Below are positions 56,390-64,000 of a DNA stretch of 64,000 bases, piece by piece. Origin of the DNA: Bacillus amyloliquefaciens DSM 7 = ATCC 23350 (lineage in GTDB: Bacteria; Bacillota; Bacilli; Bacillales; Bacillaceae). Location: contig NC_014551.1 of the NCBI RefSeq assembly GCF_000196735.1, positions 1,359,001 through 1,423,000 of the forward strand. The letters are read 5' to 3'. Each line of letters opens with the position of its first letter. Position 1 is the stretch's first letter. The position numbers and the translations under genes were made by a program. Below the pieces are notes generated by a model, which saw nothing but the letters and a program-made list of their open reading frames with translations, had not been told where the DNA came from and did no database searches.

Positions 56390-57652
56390 ATGTTTGTTCA
56401 TACAGTGCAGTCTGGCGACTCGCTATTTTCCATCAGCAGAAAGTACGGATATCCTGTTGACAGCATCAGAAGCGTCAACGGGCTTGAGGAAACGAATATC
56501 GTTCCGGGGCAGGCGCTTTTGATCCCTCTTAATGAATATACGGTTCAGCCGAATGATACGTATGCCGTTATCGCAAGTAAGGCCTATGTGTCGCAGATGC
56601 AGCTGATGCAGGCAAACCCGGATATTCAGCCGAACCGGCTGCGGCCGGGTATGAAAGTGAAGATTCCTGATATATCTAACTATCTGGCAGGAACCCTGCA
56701 ATTTTATGTCATTCGGACACCTGAAGCGGACAGAGAGTTAATCAATGATTTTGCGCCCTATTCATCAGCGATTTCTTTGTTTGAATATCATTTTGGCCCG
56801 AACGGAGATATCATTAATGATTTAAACGACAGAACCGCGATAGAAACCACATGGCAAAACAGAGTGCGGCCGCTTGCCGTCATCACGAATCTGACAGAAG
56901 GAGGATTCAGCCCGGAATTAGCTCATCAAGTCCTGCAAAACCCGACGGCGAGAACGAACCTCGTCAACAATATCGTCTATTTGACTGTAAGAAAGGGATA
57001 CGGCGGTGTAAATATTGATTTTGAACGGGTCAGAGAAGCCGACCGGGATCTTTTTACCGGATTTCTCCGGCAGTTAAAAACCAGGCTCTCGGAGCACCAG
57101 CTCGCGTTAACGATATCGGTTCCGGCGAAAACAAGTGAAGCAGTGCCGTGGCTGAGGGGATATGATTACGGCGGAATCGGAGCTGTCGTCGATTATATGT
57201 TTATTATGGCATACGATTGGCACCACGCCGGCAGTGAGCCGGGAGCCGTGGCGCCTTTGACAGAGGTCAGAGACACCATCAATTTTGCCATCAGCAGGGT
57301 ACCGAGAAGAAAAGTGATTCTCGGTGTTCCGCTGTACGGGTATGATTGGGTGATTCCGTACCGCCCCGGAACAGTCGGATCCGCCATCTCCAATCAGCGC
57401 GCCATGGAAACAGCCATGAAGCATCAATCAGTGATCCGTTATTCCCAGCAGGATCGTTCCCCTTATTTTCGGTATACTGATGAAAATGGGAGAACGCATG
57501 AAGTATGGTTTGAGGATGTGCGGAGCATGAGTGAAAAAATGGTTCTCGTGCGGCAGTACGGACTGCAGGCGATCGGTGCGTGGCAGTTAACGCTCGGCTT
57601 CAAACCGGGACCGTGGCTGCTGCGGAACTTTTTCACGATCCGAAAAATATAG
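56390..57652 (+). CDS. LysM-GH18 protein, SleL/YaaH-type cortex fragment lytic enzyme
   Basis: A 420-residue protein starting MFVHTVQSGDSLFSI (ATG 56390, AAACGGAGGACATC upstream). Two LysM modules cover ~1-95 (VHTVQSGDSLFSISRKYGY; YTVQPNDTYAVIASKAY). Residues ~110-415 are a GH18 barrel with the catalytic motif GYGGVNIDFERV (DxE) and YDWHH, GVPLYGYDW. No signal peptide, as for YaaH/YdhD/SleL, which are made in the sporulating mother cell and act on cortex during germination. I do not recall this gene at this site in 168 (where ykoGHIJ lie), so it is probably lineage-specific. The upstream region has no clear sigma-E promoter that I could fix. Confidence 0.88.
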   Translation: MFVHTVQSGDSLFSISRKYGYPVDSIRSVNGLEETNIVPGQALLIPLNEYTVQPNDTYAVIASKAYVSQMQLMQANPDIQPNRLRPGMKVKIPDISNYLAGTLQFYVIRTPEADRELINDFAPYSSAISLFEYHFGPNGDIINDLNDRTAIETTWQNRVRPLAVITNLTEGGFSPELAHQVLQNPTARTNLVNNIVYLTVRKGYGGVNIDFERVREADRDLFTGFLRQLKTRLSEHQLALTISVPAKTSEAVPWLRGYDYGGIGAVVDYMFIMAYDWHHAGSEPGAVAPLTEVRDTINFAISRVPRRKVILGVPLYGYDWVIPYRPGTVGSAISNQRAMETAMKHQSVIRYSQQDRSPYFRYTDENGRTHEVWFEDVRSMSEKMVLVRQYGLQAIGAWQLTLGFKPGPWLLRNFFTIRKI

Positions 57653-57742
57653 CTGTATGTCCGCTTCACCTGGTGATTTTTTCTTTTCTATGATAACGGA
57701 TCTTCTTTTGGACAATCTAAAGTTGAAAAGGAGGTCTGTCCC

Positions 57743-57880
57743 ATGAAGAAAAGGGAAGAGCAGTATATCAACGAGGCTGAGTATGTACCGCACCCGACAA
57801 AAGAAGGGGAATACGCGCTCATGCTGCATGAATCATATCATTTCCTTTCAGAAGAAGATGAAAGCGATCTGCCGGAATAA
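57743..57880 (+). CDS. Small acidic protein of 45 residues, unknown function
   Basis: A 45-codon gene with a near-perfect AAAAGGAGGT binding site 9 bases before the ATG. The product is hydrophilic and acidic (MKKREEQYINEAEYVPHPTK at the start, SEEDESDLPE at the end) with no membrane segment. It lies in the gap between the GH18 gene and the mgtE promoter on the same strand. Codon use looks normal. Not recognised; it may be a small stress or sporulation protein. Confidence 0.65.
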   Translation: MKKREEQYINEAEYVPHPTKEGEYALMLHESYHFLSEEDESDLPE

Positions 57881-57940
57881 GGGCTTTATGCCTTTATTCC
57901 ATTTATTTTATAGGCATATGCTGAAATAACAAATTTAAGG

Positions 57941-57969
57941 TTGACACATTCCTTTTTTTTCTGTAATCT
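57941..57969 (+). promoter_or_regulatory. Promoter of the mgtE leader
   Basis: TTGACA (57941-57946), 17-base spacer, TAATCT (57964-57969). Confidence 0.75.
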
Positions 57970-57984
57970 CAGTGTGTCAATTCA

Positions 57985-58207
57985 AATAAGAACTTCGTTA
58001 GGTGAGGCTCCTGTATGGAGATACGCTGCTGCCCAAAAATGTCCAAAGACGCCAATGGGTCAACAGGAATCATCGACATAAGGTGATTCTTAACGCAGCT
58101 GGATGGCCGTCCTATGCCATACAGTGCTAAAGCTCTACGATTGAAGGCCCCGCACGTTTATTTGCCGTGCTTGTTTTCGCCTTCATATCGGAAGGTTTTT
58201 TTTATGC
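57985..58207 (+). ncRNA. M-box (ykoK) magnesium riboswitch
   Basis: The M-box core is present: CTTCGTTAGGTGAGGCTCCT, TGGAGATACGCTGCTGCCC, GACGCCAATGGGTCAACAG, CATCGACATAAGGTGAT and CATACAGTGCTAAAGCTCTACG. It is followed by a hairpin (GCACG...CGTGC, 58153-58169) and the terminator CCTTC-atatc-GGAAGGTTTTTTTT (58182-58206). Mg2+ binding stabilises termination and represses mgtE. Confidence 0.96.
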
Positions 58208-58249
58208 CTCAAAACGTACATGACTGAGCATGATAAGGAGGTGCGGAGT

Positions 58250-58369
58250 ATGGATTCTCCCCATTCGAGTATGTCAGAAGAAGTACCCATATACAGCCAG
58301 ATAACCAATGACGACATGATGAGGAGACAAACCGCCGCACTTCCCTTGACGGACGGCGCGTCTCCGTAA
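58250..58369 (+). CDS. Short ORF between M-box terminator and mgtE
   Basis: A 39-codon ORF with a strong AAGGAGGTG binding site 6 bases before the ATG. It ends 17 bases before mgtE and its stop overlaps the mgtE binding-site region (TAAAGGAGG). The peptide is polar (MDSPHSSMSEEVPIYSQITN, then MMRRQTAALP) with no membrane segment. It could be a leader peptide that couples translation to mgtE, or a small protein acting on the transporter. Conservation is unknown. Confidence 0.55.
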   Translation: MDSPHSSMSEEVPIYSQITNDDMMRRQTAALPLTDGASP

Positions 58370-58386
58370 AGGAGGTACGAGTCCCG

Positions 58387-59742
58387 ATGGTCCAAAACAT
58401 GACCTATGACGAACTCATATTACGCATTATCATTTTATTGCGGGACGGGAAAATTAAAGAATTCCGGAGCATGATAGATGAGCTTCAGCCCTATGATATG
58501 GCGTTTTTATTTAAAGAAATGCCGGAAAAGCACCGGGCCCGCTATCTGTCATATATGACGGTTGACGATATCACCGACATGATCGGAGAGCTTGAACGGG
58601 AATTTCAGCTTGCCGTTTTGCATAAAGTCGGTAAAACAAAAGCCACTCTCGCAATGAATAAAATGGATAACGACGATCTCGCCGCTTTGCTGGAAGAGAT
58701 GGATGAAGAACTGAAAGAGCAGCTTTTATCCAGCATGGAAGCTGAGGAATCAAAGGCCGTACAGCTTTTGATGAACTATCCGCAAGAATCGGCGGGCCGG
58801 ATGATGACGAACCGCTTCGTCTGGATTCCGCAGCATTATACAGTAAAAGATGCGGTCGTGAAGCTGAAAAGCTTTGCAGAAATCGCAGAATCAATAAACT
58901 ATTTGTACGTGATTAATGACAGCAAGCAGCTTGTCGGGGTGCTTTCTTACAGAGATTTAATTCTCGGCGATCCTGAAGATAAGGTGCAGGATCTCATGTT
59001 TACGCGTGTCATCTCAGCCGGAGTGCTTCAGGATCAGGAAGAAGTCGCCCGGCTGATCCAGCGGTATGACTTCTTAGCCATACCCATCGTTGAAGAAAAT
59101 AATGTGCTTGTTGGTATTGTCACTGTCGATGATATTATTGACGTCGTTATTAAAGAAGCCGATGAAGATTACGAAAAATTCGCCGCCTCCGGTAAGGCGA
59201 TTACATTTGATACGAAAGCGTATGTTGCGGCGTACCGCCGCTTGCCGTGGCTCATTCTGCTTTTGTTTATCGGATTGATTTCCGGAAGCATCCTGAATTA
59301 CTTTGAAGATACATTGCAAAAAGTAGTCGCCCTCGCATTTTTCATGCCGATGATCGCGGGAACGACGGGGAATACAGGTACGCAGTCACTCGCCGTCGTC
59401 ATCAGGGGATTGGCTAAAGAAGAAATGAATAAAAAAACCATCTTTAAATTGATTTTCCGTGAATTAAGGGCCGGTATCTATATCGGCATCGTCTGTTCGA
59501 TCGCGATCACGATTGTCGCATCCGTCTGGCAGAAAGACTTAACTCTCGGTTTTGTCGTCGGTTCATCGCTGCTTGCCACATTGATTATCGGTACGATGGC
59601 CGGAACGATCGTCCCTATTATTCTTCATAAACTGAACATTGACCCGGCGATTGCATCCGGGCCGCTGATTACGACGCTGAACGATATTTTGTCCTTATTA
59701 ATTTATTTCGGCATTGCCACTGCATTTCTTCATGCTTTATAA
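58387..59742 (+). CDS. mgtE: Magnesium transporter MgtE
   Basis: A 451-residue Mg2+ channel/transporter. N-domain (about 1-130, ELQPYDMAFLFKEMPEKHRAR), two CBS domains (about 135-260, with NRFVWIPQHYTVKDA), a plug helix and five C-terminal membrane helices (from about 283, LILLLFIGLISGS; motif PMIAGTTGNTGTQSLAV lines the pore). The cytosolic domain closes the pore when Mg2+ is high. AAAGGAGGTACGAG precedes ATG 58387. Controlled by the M-box RNA upstream. Confidence 0.96.
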   Translation: MVQNMTYDELILRIIILLRDGKIKEFRSMIDELQPYDMAFLFKEMPEKHRARYLSYMTVDDITDMIGELEREFQLAVLHKVGKTKATLAMNKMDNDDLAALLEEMDEELKEQLLSSMEAEESKAVQLLMNYPQESAGRMMTNRFVWIPQHYTVKDAVVKLKSFAEIAESINYLYVINDSKQLVGVLSYRDLILGDPEDKVQDLMFTRVISAGVLQDQEEVARLIQRYDFLAIPIVEENNVLVGIVTVDDIIDVVIKEADEDYEKFAASGKAITFDTKAYVAAYRRLPWLILLLFIGLISGSILNYFEDTLQKVVALAFFMPMIAGTTGNTGTQSLAVVIRGLAKEEMNKKTIFKLIFRELRAGIYIGIVCSIAITIVASVWQKDLTLGFVVGSSLLATLIIGTMAGTIVPIILHKLNIDPAIASGPLITTLNDILSLLIYFGIATAFLHAL

Positions 59743-59745
59743 AAA

Positions 59746-59782
59746 AAGGTCCGTCTCACAAGAGGCGGACTTTTTTTGTCAG
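59746..59782. terminator. Bidirectional terminator between mgtE and tnrA
   Basis: AAAGGTCCGTCT-cacaag-AGGCGGACTTTTTTT (G-U containing stem). Confidence 0.88.
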
Positions 59783-60111
59783 CGGTTTTTATATTTAAAA
59801 TGGGCATTAAGCTGTCCTTCCAGCATTTTTTTGCGGAGCTGCGGGTCGTTTTTGAGGGCCTGCTCTTTTTTTCGCATGTCTTTTAAAATCTCAGCCGTCT
59901 GTACGCCGTCTTCCCGCTTGTTTGCAATATCCATCAGCCGCTCAACGTCCGAAAAGGAATACTTTCTCGTTCCCCGCGATGAGCGCTGCGGGTAGATCAA
60001 TTTCCGTTCTTCATAGTATCTGATCTGCCTGACTGACAATCCGGTTAATTCGCTTACAATGCCGATCGAGATTACTTTTTTATCTTTGTAAGATTGTTCG
60101 TCTGTCGTCAT
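59779..60111 (-). CDS. tnrA: Nitrogen regulator TnrA
   Basis: A 110-residue MerR-family regulator. The DNA-binding domain (about 13-80, [40 protein letters not shown]) is followed by a short C-terminal tail (AHFKYKNR) that binds feedback-inhibited glutamine synthetase. TnrA controls nitrogen-limitation genes and itself. GGGGTGGAAAA is upstream of the start. It is divergent from ykzB with a TnrA site in between. Confidence 0.96.
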   Translation of the reverse strand: MTTDEQSYKDKKVISIGIVSELTGLSVRQIRYYEERKLIYPQRSSRGTRKYSFSDVERLMDIANKREDGVQTAEILKDMRKKEQALKNDPQLRKKMLEGQLNAHFKYKNR

Positions 60112-60218
60112 TTTTCCACCCCTGGATGTCTTTTACTCATATTATATAAGAAAAAAAGAGAAAAAACCTGACGCTTGTCAGGTTTTCTGACGTGAAATAG
60201 AAGATTTTAGAAAAAAAG

Positions 60219-60235
60219 CGTCAGAAAAATTAACA
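60219..60235 (+). promoter_or_regulatory. TnrA binding site between tnrA and ykzB
   Basis: CGTCAGAAAAATTAACA matches TGTNANAWWWTNTNACA at all but two fixed positions. In B. subtilis ykzB-ykoL is reported to be under TnrA and PhoP control and tnrA is autoregulated, so this site probably serves both genes. Confidence 0.8.
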
Positions 60236-60303
60236 AGGTTAATGCATGGCTCTGTATCCCGTTTTATGCTTACTTTACAGATACAATGAGAGGAAGGATA
60301 TGA

Positions 60304-60459
60304 ATGGAGAAAGAAAAAGCGGTTTCGCTGGCAAAAGAAATCATTGAATTAGATAGGAAACGCGATGAAATGCTGGAGACGTTTATGCAGCTTGCCGGGG
60401 AACACGCTTTTCCGCTGCTCAGAGCCGTCCAGAACGGACTTTACCGAAAAACATCATAA
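60304..60459 (+). CDS. ykzB: Small protein YkzB
   Basis: A 51-residue soluble helical protein (MEKEKAVSLAKEIIELDRKR at the start, ending LYRKTS) with AGGAAGGATATGA upstream. Length and position match ykzB of B. subtilis, in the TnrA/PhoP-regulated ykzB-ykoL operon. Its function is unknown. Confidence 0.85.
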   Translation: MEKEKAVSLAKEIIELDRKRDEMLETFMQLAGEHAFPLLRAVQNGLYRKTS

Positions 60460-60548
60460 TTCCACACAAGTTTTACAATGGCTTCATACGTCATTGAAAT
60501 AAAAGCGTTATTCTGATCATAGAATAACGGAAAACAAAGGAGGCCGTC

Positions 60549-60731
60549 ATGAGTCATTTGCTTCAAAATGCACTGGACAGAGAGAGAAACCATTATTCCG
60601 AAAAGCTTCTTCAGATCGGAGTCTATACGAAAGAAATACTGAATTCCATGACAATCACAGAGCTGAGAAAGGAATATGCGTATTTTTTCCGGAACATTCC
60701 CTATAAAGAACGTAACCCTTATACAAATTAA
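60549..60731 (+). CDS. ykoL: Stress response protein YkoL
   Basis: A 60-residue hydrophilic protein starting MSHLLQNALDRERNHYSEKL, with AAAGGAGGCCGTC 6 bases upstream. It matches YkoL in size, place and sequence character; reported as tellurite/stress-induced and under TnrA and PhoP control. The molecular function is unknown. Followed by its terminator, whose arm includes the last codons. Confidence 0.88.
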   Translation: MSHLLQNALDRERNHYSEKLLQIGVYTKEILNSMTITELRKEYAYFFRNIPYKERNPYTN

Positions 60732-60756
60732 ATGATGTATAAGGGTATTTTTTTAT
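60716..60756 (+). terminator. Terminator of ykzB-ykoL
   Basis: ACCCTTATACA ... TGTATAAGGGT followed by ATTTTTTT. Confidence 0.9.
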
Positions 60757-60873
60757 ATAAAAAAGAAGGAATTCTGAAAAACGGCACGAATAGAATATAA
60801 AACAGAGAACGACTCTTATGAATTGTAAGGGTTTACATTATTTTTTTATAAAAATCTTAAATACGGGGTAGAT

Positions 60874-61338
60874 ATGATGAGATTATCATTTAATGAAGAA
60901 GAAGTGATGCGTGCGATGAATTTGTACAAAGTTTTTGCAAGGGCTTTCAAGAGTGTGTCTGAACACAGCATCCGCGACAGTAAAGAACACGGTTTTAATC
61001 CGACTGAATTTGCCGTTTTGGAGCTGCTGTATACGAGAGGTCCGCAAAAGCTTCAGCAAATCGGCTCGCGTCTTTTGCTTGTCAGCGGAAATGTCACCTA
61101 TGTCATCGACAAGCTCGAAAGAAACGGGTTTTTGGTCAGAGAACAAGACCCGAAGGACAAACGTTCTGTTTACGCCCATTTAACTGATAAAGGAAACGAG
61201 TATTTGGACAAAATTTATCCGATTCATTCATTGAGAATTGCGAGAGCGTTTTCAGGACTTATGCCTGATGAACAGGAACAGCTGATAGCCTTACTGAAAA
61301 AAGCGGGAATTCACAGCCAGCATTTGCTTTTCCGTTAA
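60874..61338 (+). CDS. ykoM: MarR family transcriptional regulator YkoM
   Basis: A 154-residue MarR-type repressor: winged helix at about 30-120 with LLLVSGNVTYVIDKLERNGFLVREQDPKDKRSVYAHLTDKG (recognition helix and wing). There are two adjacent ATGs (60874, 60877) behind a modest GGGGTAGAT site. Targets and ligand are unknown. It stands alone between terminators. Confidence 0.9.
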   Translation: MMRLSFNEEEVMRAMNLYKVFARAFKSVSEHSIRDSKEHGFNPTEFAVLELLYTRGPQKLQQIGSRLLLVSGNVTYVIDKLERNGFLVREQDPKDKRSVYAHLTDKGNEYLDKIYPIHSLRIARAFSGLMPDEQEQLIALLKKAGIHSQHLLFR

Positions 61339-61353
61339 AAGAAAGCGGATACA

Positions 61354-61384
61354 ACACTCTTCTTCAGGGAGAGTGTTTTTTTCT
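61354..61384 (+). terminator. Terminator of ykoM
   Basis: ACACTCT-tcttcaggg-AGAGTGT followed by seven T. Confidence 0.85.
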
Positions 61385-61514
61385 GTCCCGACGGTAGAGC
61401 CTGAAGCCGTTTTTGCATATGCTGATACAGGGCGGCATCATTATTTACCAATCATAATGTGATATGCCCCATGCCAAAATATGAAGGTGCTTTGAATATA
61501 AAGAAGGTGAACGT

Positions 61515-62069
61515 GTGAGAAGCTGTCTGCTGACTATATGGTACTTACTTGATCCGCTTTATTTTTTCTTTACCCGGCTGACGCTGATTGATAAACGGCA
61601 ATCAAATGTATTCCGCGTCCGTTTGACAAGATATAAAGGAAAAGAAGTCGTCCTGAGCGACGGAACGAGAATTAAAAAAAATGACGTGTTAGTGAAGATT
61701 CATCTCCATAATGTCAAACTCCTGAAAGAGCTGCAGCCTATTGAAAGCGCGGTCAGAAGGGGGATTATGCTATATCAGAAAGTTTATCAATCCATGCCTC
61801 ATTTAGCGGATTATATTAACCAGCATAAACGGAAAGACGAGATAAAAGGCGTCGTCGGCATTACAATGCTTCATAAAGGGGCGGCAAGACTCGGGTTTGA
61901 TGTGATAACGCCGTCCAGCGGCTGCTACAGGCTGTTTAAGAAAGCTGCCCATATCCCGATTTTATATTTTACTGCGAAGCAGCTCACCCTCAAAAACATT
62001 CCTTATTCCTGTTATTTATTCATTTCCAAAGAAAAACTGATGTGCACGTATCAGACGGAAAAGAGCTGA
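61515..62069 (+). CDS. ykoP: YkoP family protein
   Basis: A 184-residue protein starting at GTG 61515 behind AAGAAGGTGAAC. A hydrophobic N-terminal segment (LLTIWYLLDPLYFFFTRLTL) may anchor it. The core (LVKIHLHNVKLLKELQPI; GVVGITMLHKGAARLGFDVI) is the YkoP domain, which in other bacteria occurs beside glycosyl/polysaccharide enzymes; in B. subtilis it precedes ykoQ/ykoS/ykoT, which are absent here. The function is not established. Confidence 0.85.
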   Translation: MRSCLLTIWYLLDPLYFFFTRLTLIDKRQSNVFRVRLTRYKGKEVVLSDGTRIKKNDVLVKIHLHNVKLLKELQPIESAVRRGIMLYQKVYQSMPHLADYINQHKRKDEIKGVVGITMLHKGAARLGFDVITPSSGCYRLFKKAAHIPILYFTAKQLTLKNIPYSCYLFISKEKLMCTYQTEKS

Positions 62070-62092
62070 CGAAAAGCGTCAGCTCTTTCTCT
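62070..62092. terminator. Terminator-like stem between ykoP and ligD
   Basis: AAGAGCTGACG-aaaa-CGTCAGCTCTTTCTC; it begins in the last codons of ykoP and ends at the ligD stop, serving both convergent genes. Confidence 0.85.
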
Positions 62093-63914
62093 TGATTTGC
62101 TCAAGCACGATTGAAAGCGGGCCGTCCTGCGGATTGCGGTAAAACTCATAAAACGGATCTCCCTCTGTTCTGACGCGATTCACGACTGTATCAATCGTAT
62201 AATCATCAGGTGTTAAAGAGGAATTGACTTCGTTCCAATAAAGGGGGGCGGCAACCGTTCCCAATTCGTTGCCCCGGGTCGAATAGGGGGCGATAATCGT
62301 TTTTCCTTCAGCATGCTGCAAATAATCAAGGTAGAGCCTGCCGTTTCGGTTTTTGATAAACCGCTCTGTCGTAAATAGATCCGGGCGCGTCCGGACGCAA
62401 TAATCAGCAATGAGCATTGTGAACGCGCGGGTCTCTTCGTAGGTGAATGCTTCCGGTGAAAGCGGGATGTAGAGCTGAATGCCTTTATTTCCGGAAAGCT
62501 TCGGAAATGATGTAATGCTGAATGAGTCAAACAGCTCTTTCAGCACATGCGCCGCCTCCACAGCCATAGGGAAATCATTCCTTGACGGCGGATCAAGGTC
62601 AATGACGATTTCTGCGGGCCTTTTAGAATGGACTGTCTGAAAAGGAACGTGAAATTCCAGCGCCAGCTGATTGGCCAGCCATAAAAGAGACGGTATGCTG
62701 TTGCACACGATGTGCTCATGGCTTCCGTCAAACACGCTTGAGACAAAGTCCGGCGTGTAGTCCGGCTTGTTTTTTTGAAAAAAAGACTCGCCCGGCGCCC
62801 CGTGTGGATATCGGATTACTGTGACAGCCCGGTCTTTAAGAAAGGGCAAAAGAACATCGCTCATCTTCACCATATAACAAAGGAAATCTTCTTTCGTTTT
62901 TTCACGCTTCTTAAAAACGACCTTATCCAGGCTTGTGAACTGCAGCTCTGGTGGCAGCGTTTTAGATCGGAGGATTAGCTGCTGATAAGTGCATTCAGTC
63001 CAATCCATCCCAAACTGAAAGGAAACAAAAGATACTTCGCGCAGGGTGTCCTGCAATATGGTTAAATATTGCACGGTCATGCAGATGGAGGGCTCTAGTG
63101 AATACTCGCCGTTTTTCAGTTTTTTTCCGTGGGTCTCCATAATGGTTCTGACGGCGTTTTTTTCCTCAGCCTGCATGCCGTGGGAAACGGATGCGACAGG
63201 AACGGCGGTGCCGTCTTTTAAAACCGAGGCCGTCACATACCCGTTTTTCGGATTGAATCCGGTTAACAGCACATGTGCCGTTTTCATATGTTTGTACTTC
63301 TGCCAGTCGGGAGACCGTTTATTTTCCGCCCAGCCGCTCGATACCCTTTTTGCTACTATGCCTTCTCCGTCATACCGGACGACCTTGTCCCAGAGCGCTT
63401 CAAAGTCAGTGTGCTCCGGAATGTATTGAATCGCTTCTTCCGCTAAGTGACGGGGGCTTAAAGGAAGATTTGCTTCTTCAAACAGTTTGAAAAGGGCGTG
63501 CTTCCGTTTCACATAGGGCAATGAGACTGTCGCGGCGCCTTTCAGAACCAAGAGATCAAATGCCAGAAAGCGGCACGGCCGTTTATTGGCGATATTTTCA
63601 ATGGCTTCCGCCCGTTTTAAACGTCCGCGGATTTGAATGTGCTCAAAGTCCGCTCTGTACGGATTCACTAAATAAACAAGCTCACCGTCAAGCGTAATGG
63701 GGAACCTGTCTTTCATGTGCTGAAAACACAGGACGGCAAAGGCTGTGATTTCCGGAAATTGATTCGTCAGCGTCTGGCCGTTTCTGCTGGTTAATGTGAC
63801 ACCGCTTTCGTCTATGCGGAGAAGACAGCGGAATCCGTCATACTTTACCTCATAGCGCCACTCACTGCCTGTGGGCGGTGCAGAGGTCAGAATCGGCTGC
63901 ATCGTCAGCACCAT
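62079..63914 (-). CDS. ligD: ATP-dependent DNA ligase D, ligase plus polymerase domains
   Basis: A 611-residue NHEJ enzyme. The N-terminal ligase domain has the nucleotidyl-lysine in YEVKYDGFRC (Lys24) and further motifs TLDGELVYLV, YDGEGIVAKRVS and DWQKYKHMK. An OB domain (about 210-310) follows. The C-terminal half (about 325-605) is the archaeo-eukaryotic primase-like polymerase with catalytic EIVIDLDPP and SGNKGIQLYIPL. As in other Bacillus, no 3'-phosphoesterase domain is present. Start ATG 63914 directly follows the ku stop. Confidence 0.95.
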   Translation of the reverse strand: MVLTMQPILTSAPPTGSEWRYEVKYDGFRCLLRIDESGVTLTSRNGQTLTNQFPEITAFAVLCFQHMKDRFPITLDGELVYLVNPYRADFEHIQIRGRLKRAEAIENIANKRPCRFLAFDLLVLKGAATVSLPYVKRKHALFKLFEEANLPLSPRHLAEEAIQYIPEHTDFEALWDKVVRYDGEGIVAKRVSSGWAENKRSPDWQKYKHMKTAHVLLTGFNPKNGYVTASVLKDGTAVPVASVSHGMQAEEKNAVRTIMETHGKKLKNGEYSLEPSICMTVQYLTILQDTLREVSFVSFQFGMDWTECTYQQLILRSKTLPPELQFTSLDKVVFKKREKTKEDFLCYMVKMSDVLLPFLKDRAVTVIRYPHGAPGESFFQKNKPDYTPDFVSSVFDGSHEHIVCNSIPSLLWLANQLALEFHVPFQTVHSKRPAEIVIDLDPPSRNDFPMAVEAAHVLKELFDSFSITSFPKLSGNKGIQLYIPLSPEAFTYEETRAFTMLIADYCVRTRPDLFTTERFIKNRNGRLYLDYLQHAEGKTIIAPYSTRGNELGTVAAPLYWNEVNSSLTPDDYTIDTVVNRVRTEGDPFYEFYRNPQDGPLSIVLEQIKRKS

Positions 63915-63916
63915 AA

Positions 63917-64000
63917 TTAAGACGTTCCGGCTTTTTGTCTGGTCGTTTTCCGTTTTTTCCCTTCGCCGCCTGCGGACGCAGTGTCTTTTGTCCGCACCGG
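63917..64000 (-). CDS. ku: Ku protein, C-terminal end only (partial)
   Basis: The frame is open to the window edge and ends at TAA 63917-63919, two bases before the ligD start. The 27 visible residues are a Lys/Arg/Gly-rich tail (AGGEGKKRKTTRQKAG), as expected for the basic C-terminus of bacterial Ku (YkoV), which recruits LigD to DNA ends. Identification rests on this composition and the invariant ku-ligD adjacency. Confidence 0.8.
   Translation of the reverse strand, partial: PVRTKDTASAGGEGKKRKTTRQKAGTS

Overview
The window is a chromosomal segment of a Bacillus of the B. subtilis species complex. Protein sequences and gene order follow the xkdO-to-ku region of B. subtilis 168 closely, but with divergence and local gene content that point to the B. 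amyloliquefaciens/velezensis branch rather than 168. This rests on recalled homologues and gene order, not on a database search.

Positions 1-10065 are the late end of a PBSX-type defective prophage: the end of the tape measure (xkdO), baseplate and tail genes (xkdP-xkdX) and a lysis cassette (xepA, xhlA, xhlB, xlyA). A reverse-strand SpoIIS toxin-antitoxin locus follows, including a candidate third gene, spoIISC, of 41 codons. From 10.4 to 41.7 kb lies a conserved core: ykaA-pit, steT, mhqE behind an MhqR-type operator, the glycosyltransferase pair ykcBC, htrA, an MFS exporter, the dppABCDE-ykfABCD operon for D-Ala/L-Ala-D-Glu peptide uptake and murein peptide recycling, pgl, ykgA, ykhA, ykkB, the guanidine riboswitch with the SMR pair ykkCD, purU, T-box controlled proBA, and the ohrA/ohrR/ohrB peroxide genes.

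Positions 41.8-48.2 kb are the accessory part. A three-gene operon encodes a Cys/Asp-Pro-rich protein, an unknown protein and a TPR glycosyltransferase. It converges on a 622-residue collagen-like protein that shares the N-terminal domain of the first gene. Beside it is a collapsed remnant of guaD, the gene that sits between ohrB and metE in 168. Then come a divergent MFS transporter and Crp-type regulator around a perfect 20-bp palindrome. Shared domain, glycosyltransferase and collagen repeats suggest a glycosylated cell- or spore-surface fibre cassette.

From 48.2 kb to the end the core resumes: metE with a SAM-I riboswitch, the intracellular protease isp, rsbRB, ykoEDC with a TPP riboswitch (no ykoF), a LysM/GH18 SleL-type gene, mgtE with an M-box leader, tnrA/ykzB-ykoL around a TnrA site, ykoM, ykoP, ligD and the tail end of ku. 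Five different leader riboregulators can be read (guanidine-I, proline T-box, SAM-I, TPP, M-box). Several short genes with strong ribosome binding sites are also described (19206-19382, 57743-57880, 58250-58369).
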